Source: Coriaria nepalensis | Lineage: Eukaryota > Streptophyta > Magnoliopsida > Cucurbitales > Coriariaceae | NCBI GenBank assembly: GCA_027186245.1 | Contig: CP114484.1 | Location: forward strand, 13,712,001-13,776,000 | Length of the DNA: 64,000 nucleotides | Reading direction: 5' to 3' | Shown: positions 13,280-23,482 of the stretch, in pieces | Position numbering within the stretch: position 1 is the first letter of the stretch | Layout: every line of letters starts with the position of its first letter | Made by a program: the position numbers and the translations under genes | The notes under the pieces: model-generated | What the model was told of the DNA's origin: nothing | The model's database searches: none | What the model saw: only the letters and a program-made list of their open reading frames with translations

Positions 13280-15040
13280 AAATATAAAAAAAAACTATTC
13301 TTTTCCAAGTTCTTTGTCTTTCCACAGGATGTGTCTTGTATGTATAATCTTTTGTCTATATAGCTTTACATTTGTAATTCCCTACAATGTAAGATAAACA
13401 TCTGTGAGCTAGAAGTTCAGTAAAAAAATATGTATAGCTAGTAGGTGTATTACTTTATAATTAAATTTAAAAAAAAAAAAAAAGCATTTTGACATAAATA
13501 GTATAATAATTTGAGTTTCTTATAAAATATAACAGAAATCCCAAACTTTTAAATAAAAACTATTCTTTTCCAAATATAAGTTTTTCTAAGAGGATTGAAT
13601 TTTCAAGTCCTTTGTCTTTCCACAGGATGTATCTCATATGTATAATCTTTTATCTATAGTTTTACCTTTGTAATTCCCTACAATATAGGATAAACATCTG
13701 TGAGCTATAAGCTCAGTAATGATAGAGTCCTACTCACATTACTAATCTTTCAATGATTAAATTAAATTAATCATTTTTATGACTTATAGTTATCAAGCAT
13801 CTCCTCTTCATTGGGTCTCGATCATTTTTTCGAGAGTTTTATATAATCCTCTCTTCATTGGGTCTTGCTCATTCTTTCGAGAGTTTTACATAATCCTCAA
13901 TTCATTGGGTCTCGGCCTTTCCTTCTAAAGTTTTATAAAATCATTTTTTTATTGGGTCAGGCCTTTCCTTCGAGAGTTTCACATAATCCTCTCTTCATTG
14001 GATCTCGGCCCTTCCTTTAAAAGTTTTACATAATCTTCTCTTTATTGGGTCTCAGCACTTCCTCAAGAGTTTTATATAATTATCTCTTCATTGGGTCTTA
14101 GCAATTTCTTCGAGAATTTTAGTACTATACTTTACTATCGATATTGTTTTATTGCTTTTTTTTAATATTATGCATATATTATACATTAACATTGGCATAA
14201 TAAATATTATCTTCAACCTATGAATGATTATATTATCCTCAAATTATTATAATAATCATAATCTTACTTATAGTATAGTAGTAACATCATTTCATTTCTA
14301 CGTAACGTATTGTAATTATAATCCTAATATAGACATAATCTTAACAGAATAAATATTTTTTACAAATTATCATACTTAATAATTAATACTATCTTCAATT
14401 AGTATAATTATTTTAAATAATCATAACAACATCTTATCATGAGATTATACATACATAATTTTAGAAGGGGTTTGACAATTTAAAATTCTTAATTCCTTTT
14501 TTCCCCCTTTTTTTTCTTTTCTTCCTTTTTCTCTCAATTCTTTTCCTTTCTTCCTTTCTGCTTTCTGCTTTCTTCTTTCTGCTTTCTCCTTTCTTTTACT
14601 TTCTCTTTCTCTTCTCTCCTCTCTCTTTCCTTTCTCGTTAATTAATTTTTTTTTTTTTTCTTGATTGAAACAAGCTTGCATATTTATAGCCAAAAAGGTG
14701 AGCTTAAGTCATTGACACCTTACTCTTTATGCGTCTTATTTGCATGTTTCTCCTTAGGCCATCTGTTAGTACTAATTCCTGCATAATGACACCTACTTAA
14801 GTGTCTAATGACACTTAATACTGCAAATGTCATATAAGGTGTCCTCCCTTTTATTATTATTATTTATTTATTTTGATTAATTAAGTTTAATTCCTTTTAA
14901 TCTTAATAATCGCTAAAAATATCTCATACTATTTTTACTGTTAAAGTTTAAATTAAGCATTGGTGAGAATTACAAATTTCTAAAAAATCTATTTTAAAAT
15001 TATTATTTTTCATTATTATGCTTAATTTATAAATATTGGA
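13280..15040. repeat. Repeat-rich insertion splitting the LINE endonuclease from its RT; possible solo LTR
   Basis: This segment replaces most of the expected LINE endonuclease coding sequence. It holds a duplicated block of about 110-130 bases (about 13282-13428 and 13561-13722, sharing TTTGTCTTTCCACAGGATGT and TAAACATCTGTGAGCTA), a 47-bp tandem array, very AT-rich DNA at about 14150-14450, and a polypyrimidine tract at about 14500-14660. On the minus strand, GGCTATAAATATGCAAGC at about 14690-14672 looks like a TATA promoter. Tandem repeats plus an internal promoter would fit a solo LTR of a gypsy- or copia-type element, but no TG...CA ends or target duplication were established. Confidence 0.5.
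13800..14125. repeat. 47-bp minisatellite, seven copies
   Basis: A unit with core TTCATTGGGTCTCGGCC, then TTCGAGAGTTTTA and CATAATCCTCTC recurs with starts near 13807, 13854, 13901, 13948, 13994, 14041 and 14087, a spacing of 46-47 bases. Copies differ by a few substitutions each, so the array is not freshly made. It does not encode a protein and the copies abut directly, without spacers. Confidence 0.9.
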
Positions 15041-15468
15041 GGCTTACAATCTCATACCTCCAGAAACTCCAAATCTTGTTGGAATGATTTGTACAGAAAT
15101 TTGAAAAGCCAAATTTCTAGCCACTTTTGAGATCCTAGCAGCATCAATGAAAGGTTATGCAATACTAAAGCAGTCAACTTTATACATTCTGATAAGTATT
15201 TTGATTCTTCGAAGAGATGGCTCCTTAGCCGTACCTCTAATATTCCAGAATTACCGTTTTAATCATTGATCGGAACAGTAGACTTTAGAGCTAGATTTTT
15301 CTTTGTAGGTTTTGGTATTCTATCAGATTTCCTAGTAGGGGTTGAATTGTTGTCCTCTTGCATGAGTTTTCTTTATCTTTATCAGACAGTTTTTGGAGGT
15401 GTTTCACAAAAATCCACAGACGCATCTCCATGTTTTTCAGACAAGGTTTTTATACAAACCACTTTTTT

Positions 15469-16886
15469 CTATAGACCAATGTCATGCAGTGTTACTGGAT
15501 ATTTTTCTGAATTGAGGCGAATAGCATCAGTAATTTCCCCAAGTTTTCTAGATGGTTCCATATTAACCACCATAGAATCCTCTTGGACTCTTGAACTGCT
15601 TGGAAAATTCAAGGAGTTGTTGAGGGTATTATTAATCTGTGTAATGGGAATATTAGTTGGGACAATAGTTGGAGGCAAGGCTTTATGTATAGGATTTGAG
15701 ATAGGAGTAGTATGATGAGAATTTGTGGCAAGGACAAGGGTGGTATCGGGATTGTCGTTGATCTTCTTCTGTATAGTTATGTGGGTAGGTGTCAGGTTTT
15801 GAACATGAGAAGGAGTCAATTTTGTTGCTTGTCGCGTGTTAAACGAAAGATTTTGTGATTTGGGAAGGTGTTATAGTATTTGGAATGAAGGTTTGAGCTC
15901 TTTCTACAGATTCAACGGCCTTATTAGATTTACTCAGGTTTGGATCAATTGTAAACGAACTTGGGAAAGTAATGATATCACCTTTTGGAATACTAGCAGC
16001 ACTATTTGTTTCTAAGACGAATTTAACCTTCGTTGGCAGCTATTAGAATTCTGTCACTCTCCTTATTGTTGACTATCTTTGGCACCCATGTACGCTCTCT
16101 TCTAGGCCTCAAAATACCTTTATTATACATATTGTGATTGGACGTTTCTCCTTGTACTGTTTCCAGAAGTTTACATCGAGATTTAGCATGTCCCAACTTA
16201 TAACAATGAGAAAAATAACGAGGCACATTCTCGTACTCCACTGGTTGCCAGAATCCAAGAGTCTCTTGTTCAATCCAGATGTCTTTGGATAGGTCTTTAG
16301 TAACATCAAATTCAACTAGAATCCTTACAAAACTTGGCCTTTTAAACATTGAAGTGGCTTCATCAAGTTGAAGAGGTTTGCCTATACACTTTGCAAGAGT
16401 AATCAAAGCAGACTTAGCAAATAGGTGACAAGGTAATAAAGGGAAGGAAATCCACACATGGGCCAAAGGGGGTTCTTCATCAACAAAAAAATTTGGAGAA
16501 CACTTGAGCAATCTCATTGAAAAACCTTTAATGTACCATATACTTTTAGTCCAAATCCGCAAGTAATCTTCCAAGCAAGAACATCTCAAAAGTAAATGCT
16601 TATGCTCCATAACACCAACCTAAATTGTTTGCTTGAATTCAGTTTTCGGAAGAGCATCCCAGACTTCAGTAATTTTGGTTTTTCCGTGAGAAAATTTGCC
16701 AATTAGAGCTAACTCAAATGGTTTTGCTAATTCCTTAATATTATTTGCTGAAAATTTCACCGCTGGAGCCCCTTTGAATGATGAGAATTCACCAAGTTGC
16801 TGAGTAGAATTAGCAGTCAAGGCATTTGAATCAGCGAGCACACACGCAAAAGAACGCGTAGGAATTCCTCCAGAAGAATCCGCCAT
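15469..16886 (-). pseudogene. LINE ORF1 (DUF4283-like, zinc-knuckle protein), interrupted
   Basis: Reading starts at the ATG at 16886 (MADSSGG) and runs in one frame past a TAG at 16622-16620 into VGVMEHKHLLLRCSCLEDYLR and the rest, so a single in-frame stop divides ORF1. The first part resembles the DUF4283 domain common in plant LINE ORF1 proteins. The second has a zinc-knuckle-like segment SHCYKLGHAKSRC, in which the first Cys of the CX2CX4HX4C pattern is Phe. A Pro/Thr/Asn-rich stretch in another frame at 15819-15469 looks like the C-terminal part after a frameshift. Function in the living element would be RNA binding. Confidence 0.75.
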
Positions 16887-17320
16887 GAACCTGCAATAAG
16901 AGAAACATAGAACAAAAAGGAAAAAGATCCACCCGTAGAACCTGAAGGAGATGAAGGTGCAATAAAAATTCAGTGAGTGAAATTAGGAGAATCCGTGTAG
17001 ATGGTGGAATTGGAACCAGAAAACAGCAAAACGTGGATTGTGGGATGTGGTAAAGTGAAAGGATAATTTGTAGAGTAATGGTATAATGGCGCAGATTGGC
17101 AATAGAAGAGAAGGAAAAAATGGAGCTCTCAAGACCATAGATAGAGGATGCAGTGTGTTCGGTATAGCAGTGAAAAGAGAGGGAGGGAGCTTGATGCCGC
17201 CTCCGGTTAGCCAGAGACGGCGGAGGAGAGTTGAGCAGAGTTAATCGTACATGGGTAGGGCTAGAGAGAACTGTGCACTTGTTTGTTGCAACGGGATAAG
17301 GACCGATTTCCCTTACCAAT

Positions 17321-19049
17321 CATTCCGATATTTCATTTATTTCACCGTCAGTAAAAAAAAAGTTCAACAAAAGGGTTTGACTGGATTAAAAAAAACAAAA
17401 AAACATGCTGCTACAAACCTGTAACACTATTCATATCCGAAAAGAAGCATCTACCTAAAGCTAAAAAGCCCTACAAATTCAGTAAAAAAAAAAAGGTAGT
17501 ACGTTCTTCTAATATTTGATATCAACCACAACTCGTGCATGTATAGGTTTTTGTACTAGGTCAAAATCAGTAAGAAATAAAATTATACGCACAGACGAAA
17601 ATGGGATAGCTAGCCCTCCTAAATCTAGACTCAAAGCCCCGCTCTGAACATGGCTAGCTAGCTACCTACTCTAACCCTCCTAAATCTTGACCTCATTAAT
17701 TTTGGTCGTATTTCAGTTTGAAGGAGGATAGTAGAAGTCGAAATGGCAAATATGTTTGTCGGGCACAAATTCCCATGTCATTTATCCAACCATACATATT
17801 GTTCCAGTTCGAGAAGCTTGGTAGTAAAGGCGCATGATGTTATTGCTGCTAGGTAGCTCTAGATGCATGCTTATAAACAAACGAGCATGAACCAAAGTTC
17901 TTGGATAAAATGAGGTAGCCAGTTAGGTTTAAATAAGAAAGATATTAATTTCCACTCTAATCATGCGGCTGCCTAGTAGTGAGTGTCTGGCCTTTCTGCT
18001 GCAAAGACAAAGAGATTGTAGGGAGGATCATTAGATAACTTAAAAAAATAAAAATAAAAATAAAAATGAACACAACACTACAGAGGCTGCAACCTGCGGA
18101 ACATGCAGTAGCCAGTAGGCTAACCATGTCCACATAATAGTCGGATATATATATGTATATAACAAAATTACATGTAATTTACGTAAAAAGAGTGAATGTG
18201 TTCCCTTATTACTGTACATGACCAACAGCAACTTGGTCATTCTGTAGGGTCCATTAATGATCCTTCTCTTATTACCGTTTGTGAGCAACTTTCCCACAAA
18301 CGGATATGCTTATATCTGTAGGGTCCATTAATGAAGATCCAGCACACTTCTGGTACATGACCAAGAGCCTGCTTTTGTCTTGGTAGATATATGGAGACTT
18401 CTCCCCTTTCTTCCCCTGTGCTGGTTTCGGTACTGTAACTTCTGTGAGCGCATCAATTAAATCGGGCATTTTGATTGGGCCTGGCTTGTCTGCTAATTAG
18501 CCCAGATCAGGCTCCGCAACACAATCCAGAAAAAGCCCAAATGAAGGGGAATTCATACATGACACTATGATCCACGCATGGGGTACCATTCAATGGATTA
18601 TTTACATTATTCCTACGATAAAGTCAAATCTCTTACAAACCATGCATGCAGCATCATTTAGCGCCCTTTTTATAACATTATTACATCCGAATAATTCTCC
18701 AAATAGACCATGCATGCAGGAAGCATCATTTTAGCGCCTCTATAGTTCATCCCTATATTAGTATTAGAGACTCCAAGATTATTTATAAAATATAAAAGTT
18801 TAATTTAATATTTTCCTCGTCGTTTCTCACATTCTTTCCCTATCAATCTACAAAACGGTACGCCAGTACGTACTAATTATGAACTCATCGCTTTACTTAT
18901 ATAATAATCAAATTAAGTTGGCCCGTAGTCAATTGGTCTTATAAGGTGCTTGCGCTGCCTTATTACTTAGTTTCATTTTCTTCAGAATAAGTCATTCATG
19001 GCAACGCCGGAACTTCAATCCTAAATAGAGCTTGAGATCGACTCGTCCG
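17321..19049. other. Intergenic stretch with small local duplications; no gene seen
   Basis: About 1.7 kb without recognisable exons. It carries short direct duplications: TCTGTAGGGTCCATTAATGA at about 18241 and 18316, and CCATGCATGCAG(GAA)GCATCATTT(T)AGCGCC at about 18640 and 18709. An AAAAATA repeat lies at about 18040-18066. Reading frames here (for example about 18469-18272 minus) show no family resemblance. Confidence 0.6.
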
Positions 19050-19873
19050 TAAACGTTACAACCAGAAGTCAAATTAGCCAATCGAATCGCCTCTCGATAA
19101 TCATCCTTAGGCGATCTTTAACGTCCATTAAAAGTATCTTAACAAAATTTCACGAAGGATATTTCAGAATAAGCCTCTCTCTTTGCGGCCAAGCTTTCTT
19201 ATGGAAAACGCTAATTGCGGAAACCAATAACACGACCACTCTACGTCGTCTTCTCCGAATGTTACATTCAACTGATTTTCTCGTACTCTGGTCTCTTGCT
19301 CTCTCTGTCCTTCAGCTGCTCTCTTTTTTCTACCTCCTCAGATGCTTCTTCTACTTCCACTTGGTCAAAGCAGAGTTCTTCCATCGCATTGGGTTCGCAC
19401 CTTGGATTTCTTGGCTTCTCTTACGCCAATCCGCACCGTTTCTGGATCCAAATACTGGATCTTATTTGATTCTCTGGTGGGTTTTTGCACCACACGTCGT
19501 GGTGCTTGATGTGAAGATCTACGGCCAGTGGTTCACGAAAGGAAAGAGGTTTCTGTACTCGGCGGCGAATCCTACTTGTCAGCTTTGTATTATCGGGAAT
19601 TTAGTGGAGGCCCAAGCGGCGGCGAATATGGGGTGGAGAGAATGCGCGATGTGCTTGTTTTCACTAAGGATGGTTCATTAGTTGGTCCTTTTCGTCACGC
19701 TTTATCAGCGTTAGTCCGGCAGTGATAGCCTTCCGGCGATGCTCAGACCGGTTTTCTTCCTTTTCGTTGCCGCGCCAAGCTTTGCTAGCTTGGCTTGGGA
19801 ATTTATAGTCGGAGCATTTGATACGGCATCAAAGATGCTATTCTTTATCTCCCTTTTCTTCTTCACTTCACTC
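19050..19873 (+). pseudogene. Truncated SLAC1-homologue (SLAH1/SLAH4-type) anion channel relic
   Basis: Conceptual translation in one frame matches plant slow-type anion channel homologues: HEGYFRISLSLCGQAFLWKT near the start, then YLLRCFFYFHLVKAEF, FAPWISWLLL, VVVLDVKIYGQWFTKGKRFL, NMGWRECAMCLFS, LVLFVTLYQR and FVAAPSFASLAWEFIVGAFD. The frame has two nonsense codons, TAG at 19679 where the family has Tyr after Met-Val-His, and TAG in the YQR*SGSD segment near 19713. It stops at a GTAAGT that may be an old splice donor near 19874; the expected C-terminal exon (RPxLFK... WAYSFPLT) was not found downstream and no start codon or signal was secure. Intact SLAHs are plasma-membrane nitrate/chloride channels; this copy cannot make one. 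Confidence 0.85.
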
Positions 19874-20530
19874 GTAAGTAATCAAAATCGGCTCTTCATG
19901 ACGCGACGTGAAAGGTAAGGACCGTCGTTGAGCGAATCAGACAAGCTGGACTGCTTGCCATTAGGTATGTACCTGCTTGTTTGTCTTTTTAATGAAATCA
20001 AAAGTTGGTAACTTACATATCTGCCCAAATCTTTTGAAGTCACCATTTTCTATGCTTAAATCCATGAAGTCACGTTTTTAATTAATAATAATAATTCAAC
20101 TTGCAAATATTTATGAGATAATAAAAGTGTATTAGTTGTCATCTGGGGATTAGAAGAAGTGATTAATTTGACGAGACGTACGTGCATGTGAGACTAAGTT
20201 AATCTCAACTCTGAAATGACATTATTTCGGAATCCAACAACGTCATTATTTTCAACCAATCGTAGAAGCAGGATGACTTACCTTCTAAGCTAGCTAGGCA
20301 CCAGCTACGTACCGACTGAGTTACTGATATATAGCTATAAAGTAAAACCAAATTAGGATCTTCATATTTCGTTACAAGTACATACCCGCAGGTCAATAAG
20401 CTGATACGGATGCTGATAATTTACTAAATAAATTATGTGAATTGCTATATATTATAATAAAATATATTAAAAATAAATCAATCAATCAACAAAAAAAAAA
20501 ATTTTAATGAGAGAAAATTAAGAAATATCC
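19874..20530. other. Intergenic; no gene seen
   Basis: About 650 bases of AT-rich DNA between the SLAH relic and the copia remnant. It is expected to hold the missing SLAH exon but nothing similar was read there. An A-run lies at about 20490-20500. Confidence 0.6.
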
Positions 20531-21514
20531 TCAACACCTCCTTATTGTAGGATTAGTGGAAATATGAAGTTTGAAACGAAAGAAAGAATACATGGATCGG
20601 GAGATGATTTTAGTAAAGATGTCTGTGACAAGAAGATCATAGGAGATATATTGAGTCGTAAGAGTGCCAACGGTGACAAGTTTGCGTATAAAATGACAAT
20701 TAAGATCGATGTGTATGGCATGCTTGTGAGAGACGAGTAGAGACAACATAAAGATTACGAAGCAAGTGGCAAAGCCAAACAACTTTGTAAGTGGCTAAAG
20801 CAAGTGTGTGATATTCAAAGTCACAATTGGCGCGGGAGACTATTGGTTGCTTCTTAGCATTCCATGAAACAAGATTGCCACCTAGAAAAGTACAATAACT
20901 AGAGATGGACTAGCAAGTGTCCGGATAGTCGGCTCAATCTGCATCCAAGTAAGCTACCAAACCAGTGGAGGAGGAGCGGGTAAAGGAGAGACCAAAGGCG
21001 ATAGTGCTATTGACATAACACGATGATTTTTTGTATAGCGCTTACCTTGAGAACTAGAAAAAAAAATTGATCAGCAAAAAAAATTCAAAACTTTTAGTTT
21101 TAGGAACTAGATCCTTGAAATCGGGCAGCGGTGCGAGAGTTATTTGGGCAGCAAAAAAGGTAGAGAAGGAGAGGCCGAGCCCGCGTAAAAACTAATGAGA
21201 CTTGTCAGTTTTATCAACAGAGTGAGTAATAACAGTAAGTTGATCACATGATGCTTTAAAGGACCTAACATAATCAACAACTAAATGCGACCCATTTTTC
21301 TTGAATTGGAGATCATCCTTAATCGGCGATGGTGACGGGCGGTGCTAGGGTGGTTGGTTCCATCAATAAAACCGAGCAAGTCTTGGCAAGAGAGGAAATG
21401 CGCAAGTTGGCTCTTCCAAAATAGGTAATTAGATGTTGATAGTTTGATGATTACCATGTGAATCATAGTATTGAGGGAGAGAGAGGCGTTGGAGAAAGAA
21501 GGGAAGTCGGCCAT
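20531..21514 (-). mobile_element. Internally deleted Ty1/copia retrotransposon (gag start joined to RNase H end)
   Basis: At the minus-strand 5' side a gag-type N-terminus is open from 21514 (LSTSNYLFWKSQLAHFL, then CQDLLGFIDGT) and continues towards DYVRSFKASCDQLT near 21270. Within about 250 bases the sequence has become the end of pol: AYLDAD, SSYCTFLGGNLVSWNAKKQ near 20900, then HIDLNCHFIRKLV, GTLTTQYIS and DIFTKIISR, and ends FFRFKLHISTNPT. Protease, integrase and most of the RT are absent, so about 3-4 kb was lost relative to a full copia. Stops are present. Flanking LTRs were not recognised. Confidence 0.8.
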
Positions 21515-22257
21515 AGGAATCGAACGAGGAGTTGAACCTAAAGTTTGTTATGATTTTATATAAATATTTAATAAAATTTCTCATATAAAACTATACGGGT
21601 TGTTATGTATTATATATAAAAAAAATATAGGTAAAAAAAAAAATTGTAACATAATAAGTTAAAAATAAGAAAATAAATCAATAAGAAAATAAGTGCATAT
21701 GCATAAAAATATATATATATATTCAAGAAGGATCCTTAACAAGCCTTTTTGGATTATGTTAGGATATAAGGACTGCTCTTCTCTCTTCTTCGTGTAAAAG
21801 ACAACATGTCGTAACAACTATGAAGTCCTTTTGCGAGTTGTACTTGTATCATTATGAACGTGTTCCGTTGGTATTCATGCGTAATGAGTTATACGTACTC
21901 GCGTTGTGTTACAAGTTACAACCCACTTCATTTTTATTTTTATCCCGACAATTATTTTGACGAAGTACAATCACAGCTAACTGGTATGCATAGAACGGCG
22001 GTTTGGTGACGAAGAAGGACGGAAAGTAGAAGGGGGTCCCAATCATGTGAAACGGCGGTTTGAAATATTATGAAGACTTGACGGCCCTTTTATTTTAATT
22101 TTCATGTAAACCCTGCAATGCCTTTCGCTGACTTGGCCTAACCCTTTCCATTTCTGGCAGTTGCCCTACTGTCTACTCCACCTTCTCCTCCATTCTAATT
22201 TATTCTTCTTTTTTTTACTTTTTCTTGTTCATTTTGGAATCATTTGATAACTAGATC
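21515..22257. other. Intergenic and presumed upstream region of the AP3 gene
   Basis: About 740 bases. AT-rich DNA at about 21550-21720 gives way to presumptive promoter sequence for the MADS-box gene. No clear CArG box, CC(A/T)6GG, was seen here by eye. No coding exon was recognised. Confidence 0.5.

Positions 22258-22287
<30 letters not shown>
22258..22287 (+). promoter_or_regulatory. GA-repeat tract directly abutting the AP3 start codon
   Basis: An uninterrupted purine run of GA repeats ends at the base before the ATG at 22288, so it lies in the 5' UTR. GA repeats of this length match the GAGA-type sites bound by BBR/BPC proteins in plant homeotic genes. Whether it works as DNA site, RNA feature or neutral microsatellite cannot be decided from sequence. 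Confidence 0.5.
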
Positions 22288-22288
<1 letters not shown>

Positions 22289-22555
22289 TGGCGAGGGGTA
22301 AGATCCAGTTCAGGAGGATAGAGAACTCGACGAACAGACAGGTGACCTTCTCAAAGAGACGAAGCGGTTTGTTCAAGAAGGCTAGAGAGCTGTCTGTTCT
22401 CTGCGATGCCGAGGTTTCTATTATCATGTTTTCTGGTACAGGAAAACTCCATGAATACATCAGCCCATCTATTACCACCAAGCAGATTTACGATAAGTAC
22501 CGGACAGCCATAGGAAGTGATATATGGAGCACCCACTATGCGGTAAAATTAATTA

Positions 22556-22587
<32 letters not shown>

Positions 22588-23482
22588 CATCCCTCGTACC
22601 AGTTCAATATATAGTCAATTTCTGTATGTAAAACTCGTGACTCAAAAAAATGGCTTCAGAGAATGCAAGAACAGCTGAAGAAGCTGAAGGAGGTTAATAG
22701 TAATCTTCGGAGGCAAATAGGGTAAATTTTTTATTTCAAAACTTGGAATTTTTGTTGTTATTTTGTTAAACTTGATGATTAGATCAGATAGAGAAATTAA
22801 TTAACAGGCAAAGAGTTGGCAATCACTGCTTGGACGATTTGAGCATACTGGAGCTTGCAGGTTTACAGCAAGATATGGAAAATTCTTCTAAGATTATTCA
22901 TGAGCGAAAGGTTAGAGATCCAGACTTCTTTATATATTAAAATTACATCACGTATTCGCAATTCTTATATAAACTGTTGCCCTACTTCTTGGCCAGCTAA
23001 AGGCGATCAGTAGCCAGAGTGAGATAGCAAGGAAGAAGGTAAACTTACCTCTAACACGATTTTGATAAGGACCAATGAGGAACTGGTTATGATTTCCAAT
23101 TTCTCAACCTTCATTTCTTCTTCCCTGGTCTCTTCTTGTTTTTGCAGGTCAAGAACATGAAAGGAGTAAATAAAGTTCTTCTCAATGAATTTGTAAGCAC
23201 ATACGATATTATGTATCGTCTCTAGCTAGAGCATATATATACTAATTAATTGTTATATCTGGTGATATATATTGTGGTTTATTATGATAACAGGAACTTG
23301 CAAGAAACCATGAATTGCGCTACGGGTTGGGAGATTACAACTCGGTTATCGAATTCTCTAACGTTGCCGGTCCCCGAATATTTACATTCCACTTGCAAGC
23401 GAACCAGACTGATGATCTTCTTCATGATGCTACTGCTGGTGTTGCAGTGCTAGATCTCACAACATATCCGTTGCTTGATTGA
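22288..23482 (+). CDS. AP3: APETALA3/DEFICIENS-type B-class MADS-box transcription factor (euAP3)
   Basis: Exons 22288-22542, 22660-22721, 22808-22910, 22997-23038, 23148-23192 and 23294-23482 give 231 aa, the usual AP3 length (232). The MADS domain (residues 1-60, [29 protein letters not shown]) is followed by I, K and C regions. A 42-base exon (14 codons) before a 45-base exon is the AP3-lineage pattern (the PI lineage has 30). The C-terminus carries a PI-derived-like motif ([18 protein letters not shown]) and ends DLTTYPLLD, close to the euAP3 motif DLTTFALLE and unlike paleoAP3 YGSHDLRLA. AP3 pairs with PISTILLATA to specify petals and stamens. The first exon is 255 bases, the sum of the usual exons 1 (188) and 2 (67), so the normal first intron is missing. 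The K-region exon is 103 rather than 100 bases, one extra codon. The gene looks intact. Confidence 0.95.

Larger units (their letters stand above)
11850..17320 (-). mobile_element. Decayed L1-type (plant LINE) non-LTR retrotransposon, interrupted
   Basis: Minus-strand order is 5' region (about 17320), ORF1 (16886 to about 15470), start of an AP-endonuclease domain (about 15260-15040), foreign repeat-rich DNA (about 15040-13280), then the pre-RT linker and reverse transcriptase (about 13270-11880). Endonuclease remnants read IRGTAKEPSLRRIKILIR and FIDAARISKVARNLAFQ. RT remnants read KFFHKTIQRRRAKNIIHRIK, SSCNFISKLISKLLVNRL, ISEEQAAF, LLKLDMEQAYDRVYW, GFFKSSRGVRQ and FPLVYLGCPLYTGRAK. Stops and frame changes are scattered through it and the YADD-type catalytic box is degraded to about VDE followed by LIIFTN. 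It cannot be active. No poly(A) tail or target-site duplication was identified, so both ends are approximate. Confidence 0.85.

Noticed and set aside
13800..14125. Regular repeats as a possible CRISPR array
   Set aside because: The units abut directly with no spacers, are 46-47 bases with drift, and lie in plant nuclear DNA within a transposon. It is a minisatellite.
16831..17319. Open frame of 162 codons before LINE ORF1
   Set aside because: It lies in the expected 5' UTR of the LINE, overlaps the ORF1 start in another frame and shows no domain.
18918..18965. tRNA-like segment GTAGTCAATTGGTCTTATAAGGTGCTTGCGC
   Set aside because: It has a D-arm-like start, but no cloverleaf, anticodon stem or TTCGAATC T-loop follows at the right spacing.
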